Positions 21,313 through 22,728 of a DNA stretch of 22,728 nucleotides are shown here, piece after piece (within the stretch, counting starts at the first letter, position 1; each line of letters begins with the position of its first letter). The position numbers were made by a program, and so were the translations under genes. Source of the stretch: Actinomycetes bacterium (GTDB lineage Bacteria > Actinomycetota > Acidimicrobiia > Acidimicrobiales > RAAP-2). The notes beneath the pieces are model-generated. The model was not told the origin of the DNA. It did not search any database and saw nothing but the letters and a program-made list of their open reading frames with translations. Location: NCBI GenBank assembly GCA_021777285.1, contig JAJYDR010000019.1, positions 1 through 22,728 of the forward strand. Reading direction: 5' to 3'.

Positions 21313-22728
21313 TACGCTGCTCGTCTCTCGCGCGCTGGTACTCCGAGGTCTCGATGCGCACGAAGTCCATCCGCGCCACGCGCCACGTCTCGAGTATCTG
21401 CGCGGCGACCGGAGAGCCCGTCTCGACGTGATAGCGCTCGAGCAGGTCGCGCAGCGTCGTCTCGTCGTCGAACTCGAGGGGGTCGACCTCGTAGACCCCG
21501 GCGCTCAGTACGTCATAGACACGTTGTCGTGGGTCGTAGAGGTAGATAGTGCCCCCGGACATCCCCGCCGCCAGGTTTCGACCGACATCGCCCAGGATCG
21601 CCACGACACCGCCGGTCATGTACTCGCCGGCGTGGTCGCCGGTGCCCTCGACGACGATCGTCGCTCCCGAGTTGCGCACGCCGCAGCGCTCGCCCACGAC
21701 CCCGCTGACGAACAGGTCACCCGAGGTCGCGCCGTAGCCGATCACATTGCCCGCGATGATGTTCTCGTTGCGCACGAAGACCGACTCACTGGGTGGTTGG
21801 ACGATGATGCGCCCGCCCGAGAGGCCCTTGCCCACGTAGTCGTTGCAGTCCCCGAAGAGTCGGATCGTGATGCCGTGCGGCAAGAAGGCGCCGAGGCTCT
21901 GGCCGGCCGACCCCTCGAGGCGCAGTGTGATGGTGTCCTCGGGCAAGGTCTCGGCGCCGAGCAACCGTGTGATGGCGCTACCGGTCAAGGTGCCCACCGT
22001 CCGATTGACGTTCTCGACACGGCCCTCGTAGACGTAAGGCGTCCGTTCGCGTGCTGCGACGAGGGCTGCGTCAAAGAACTTCCAGTCGAGCGCGTCTTCG
22101 AGTCCGTGGTCCTGGCCGATCCGGTGGTGACGCTGTTCCTCAGGCACCTCGTGGAGCAGCGCCGAAAGGTCGACGCCGTTCTCGGCGGCGCCGCGTTCGT
22201 CGACCACCAGGTGCGAGGGGTCACCGATCAGCTCATCCATGCTGTGCAACCCCAACTGGCTCAGGTATTCGCGGACCTCGGTGGCGATGAACTCGAAGAA
22301 GTGCTCAACGAACTCTGGCTTGCCGGTGAAACGCTCACGCAGGACGGGGTTCTGGGTCGCGATGCCGACGGGGCACGTGTCGAGGTGACAGACGCGCATC
22401 ATCACACAGCCCGACACGACGAGTGGCGCGGTCGCGAACCCGAACTCCTCGGCACCCAGCATCGCGGCGATTACGACGTCACGGCCGGTCTTTAACTGGC
22501 CGTCGACCTGGAGCACGACGCGACTACGCAGCCCGTTGGCGGCGAGGGTCTGGTGGGCCTCGGTGAGCCCGATCTCCCATGGCGTGCCGGCGTGCTTGAG
22601 CGACGTGAGCGGCGCCGCGCCGGTCCCCCCGTCGTGACCCGAGATCAACACGACGTCGGCGTGCGCCTTGGCGACGCCCGCGGCGATGGTCCCCACGCCC
22701 TGCTCACTGACGAGCTTGACGTGGATCC
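21305..22728 (-). CDS. gltB: Glutamate synthase large subunit (partial, N-terminal part beyond right edge)
   Basis: The C-terminal third of the alpha subunit, which holds the FMN synthase site and the structural beta-helix. The frame is open to the window edge, giving about 473 residues. The first visible block VKLVSEQGVGTIAAGVAKA belongs to the FMN barrel, followed by GHDGGTGAAPLTSLKHAG. The 3Fe-4S cluster motif is CVMMRVCHLDTCPVG. After a linker comes the Gly-rich GXGXG repeat domain with GDCNDYVGKGLSGGRI, GERCGVRNSGATIVVEG and GEYMTGGVVAILGDVG. The glutaminase domain with its N-terminal Cys lies off the window, so the start and promoter cannot be judged. It overlaps gltD by 8 nt. Confidence 0.97.
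   Translation of the reverse strand, partial: IHVKLVSEQGVGTIAAGVAKAHADVVLISGHDGGTGAAPLTSLKHAGTPWEIGLTEAHQTLAANGLRSRVVLQVDGQLKTGRDVVIAAMLGAEEFGFATAPLVVSGCVMMRVCHLDTCPVGIATQNPVLRERFTGKPEFVEHFFEFIATEVREYLSQLGLHSMDELIGDPSHLVVDERGAAENGVDLSALLHEVPEEQRHHRIGQDHGLEDALDWKFFDAALVAARERTPYVYEGRVENVNRTVGTLTGSAITRLLGAETLPEDTITLRLEGSAGQSLGAFLPHGITIRLFGDCNDYVGKGLSGGRIIVQPPSESVFVRNENIIAGNVIGYGATSGDLFVSGVVGERCGVRNSGATIVVEGTGDHAGEYMTGGVVAILGDVGRNLAAGMSGGTIYLYDPRQRVYDVLSAGVYEVDPLEFDDETTLRDLLERYHVETGSPVAAQILETWRVARMDFVRIETSEYQRARDEQRNG

Noticed and set aside
20209..21549. A 446-codon plus-strand frame opposite gltD.
   Set aside because: Antisense shadow of a well-identified gene; no start signal or domain.
1..22728. 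CRISPR arrays, insertion sequences, integrons or other mobile elements.
   Set aside because: Reading through, I saw no direct-repeat arrays, transposase or integrase motifs, and no terminal inverted repeats. Intergenic space is too small for such elements.

Overview
The window is a gene-dense, high-GC stretch of a chromosome from an actinobacterium. The evidence is a complete Pup-proteasome locus (dop, pup, prcB, prcA, pafA and the ATPase arc/mpa), a fused F420-cofactor gene fbiC, and a tail of lepB, tatA, tatC and helY. As I recall it, Mycobacterium tuberculosis has the same order on one strand: trmI, mpa, dop, pup, prcBA, pafA, (pafBC), tatA, tatC, helY. The absence of pafBC, a Pup ending in Glu and the divergent protein sequences suggest a lineage away from the mycobacteria, perhaps Acidimicrobiia. 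That placement is inference. I see no mobile element, CRISPR array, rRNA or tRNA.

Layout. Positions 1-9198 (minus strand) carry arc, dop, pup, prcB, prcA, pafA, lepB, tatA, tatC and helY (helY runs off the left edge). This is regulated protein degradation followed by an export module (Tat translocase and signal peptidase I) and a Ski2-like helicase. Positions 9199-9300 are a divergent promoter region to a small ferredoxin gene (plus). Positions 9541-11424 (minus) hold a PaaI-type thioesterase, then a chain of overlapping genes: a holin-X/YqjE-like membrane protein, two very small genes of 62 and 53 residues, and trmI. Positions 11480-17877 (plus) hold tkt-tal (pentose phosphate pathway, 4-nt overlap) and fbiC-LOG (F420 precursor synthesis and a nucleotide phosphoribohydrolase-like protein, 4-nt overlap). 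Positions 18034-22728 (minus) hold gltB (runs off the right edge), gltD, an acyl-CoA ligase and a small coupled gene.

Genes are packed tightly and many stop and start codons overlap (ATGA, GTGA, TAGTG), so translational coupling is the rule within units. At unit starts a repeated architecture appears: a TANNNT -10 box ending 5-7 nt before the start codon, with no Shine-Dalgarno. It is seen for lepB, tatA, arc, the holin-X gene, the thioesterase, tkt and fbiC, and predicts leaderless mRNAs. The ferredoxin and acyl-CoA ligase genes instead have a -10 box followed by a short leader; the ferredoxin leader has a strong Shine-Dalgarno and the ligase leader a shorter one.

I found no convincing wholly new system. 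The most interesting items are the leaderless-promoter pattern, the three-small-gene membrane module coupled to trmI, the lepB-for-pafBC replacement, the Glu-ending Pup whose Gly-Gly codons serve as the prcB ribosome-binding site, and the fbiC-LOG coupling.
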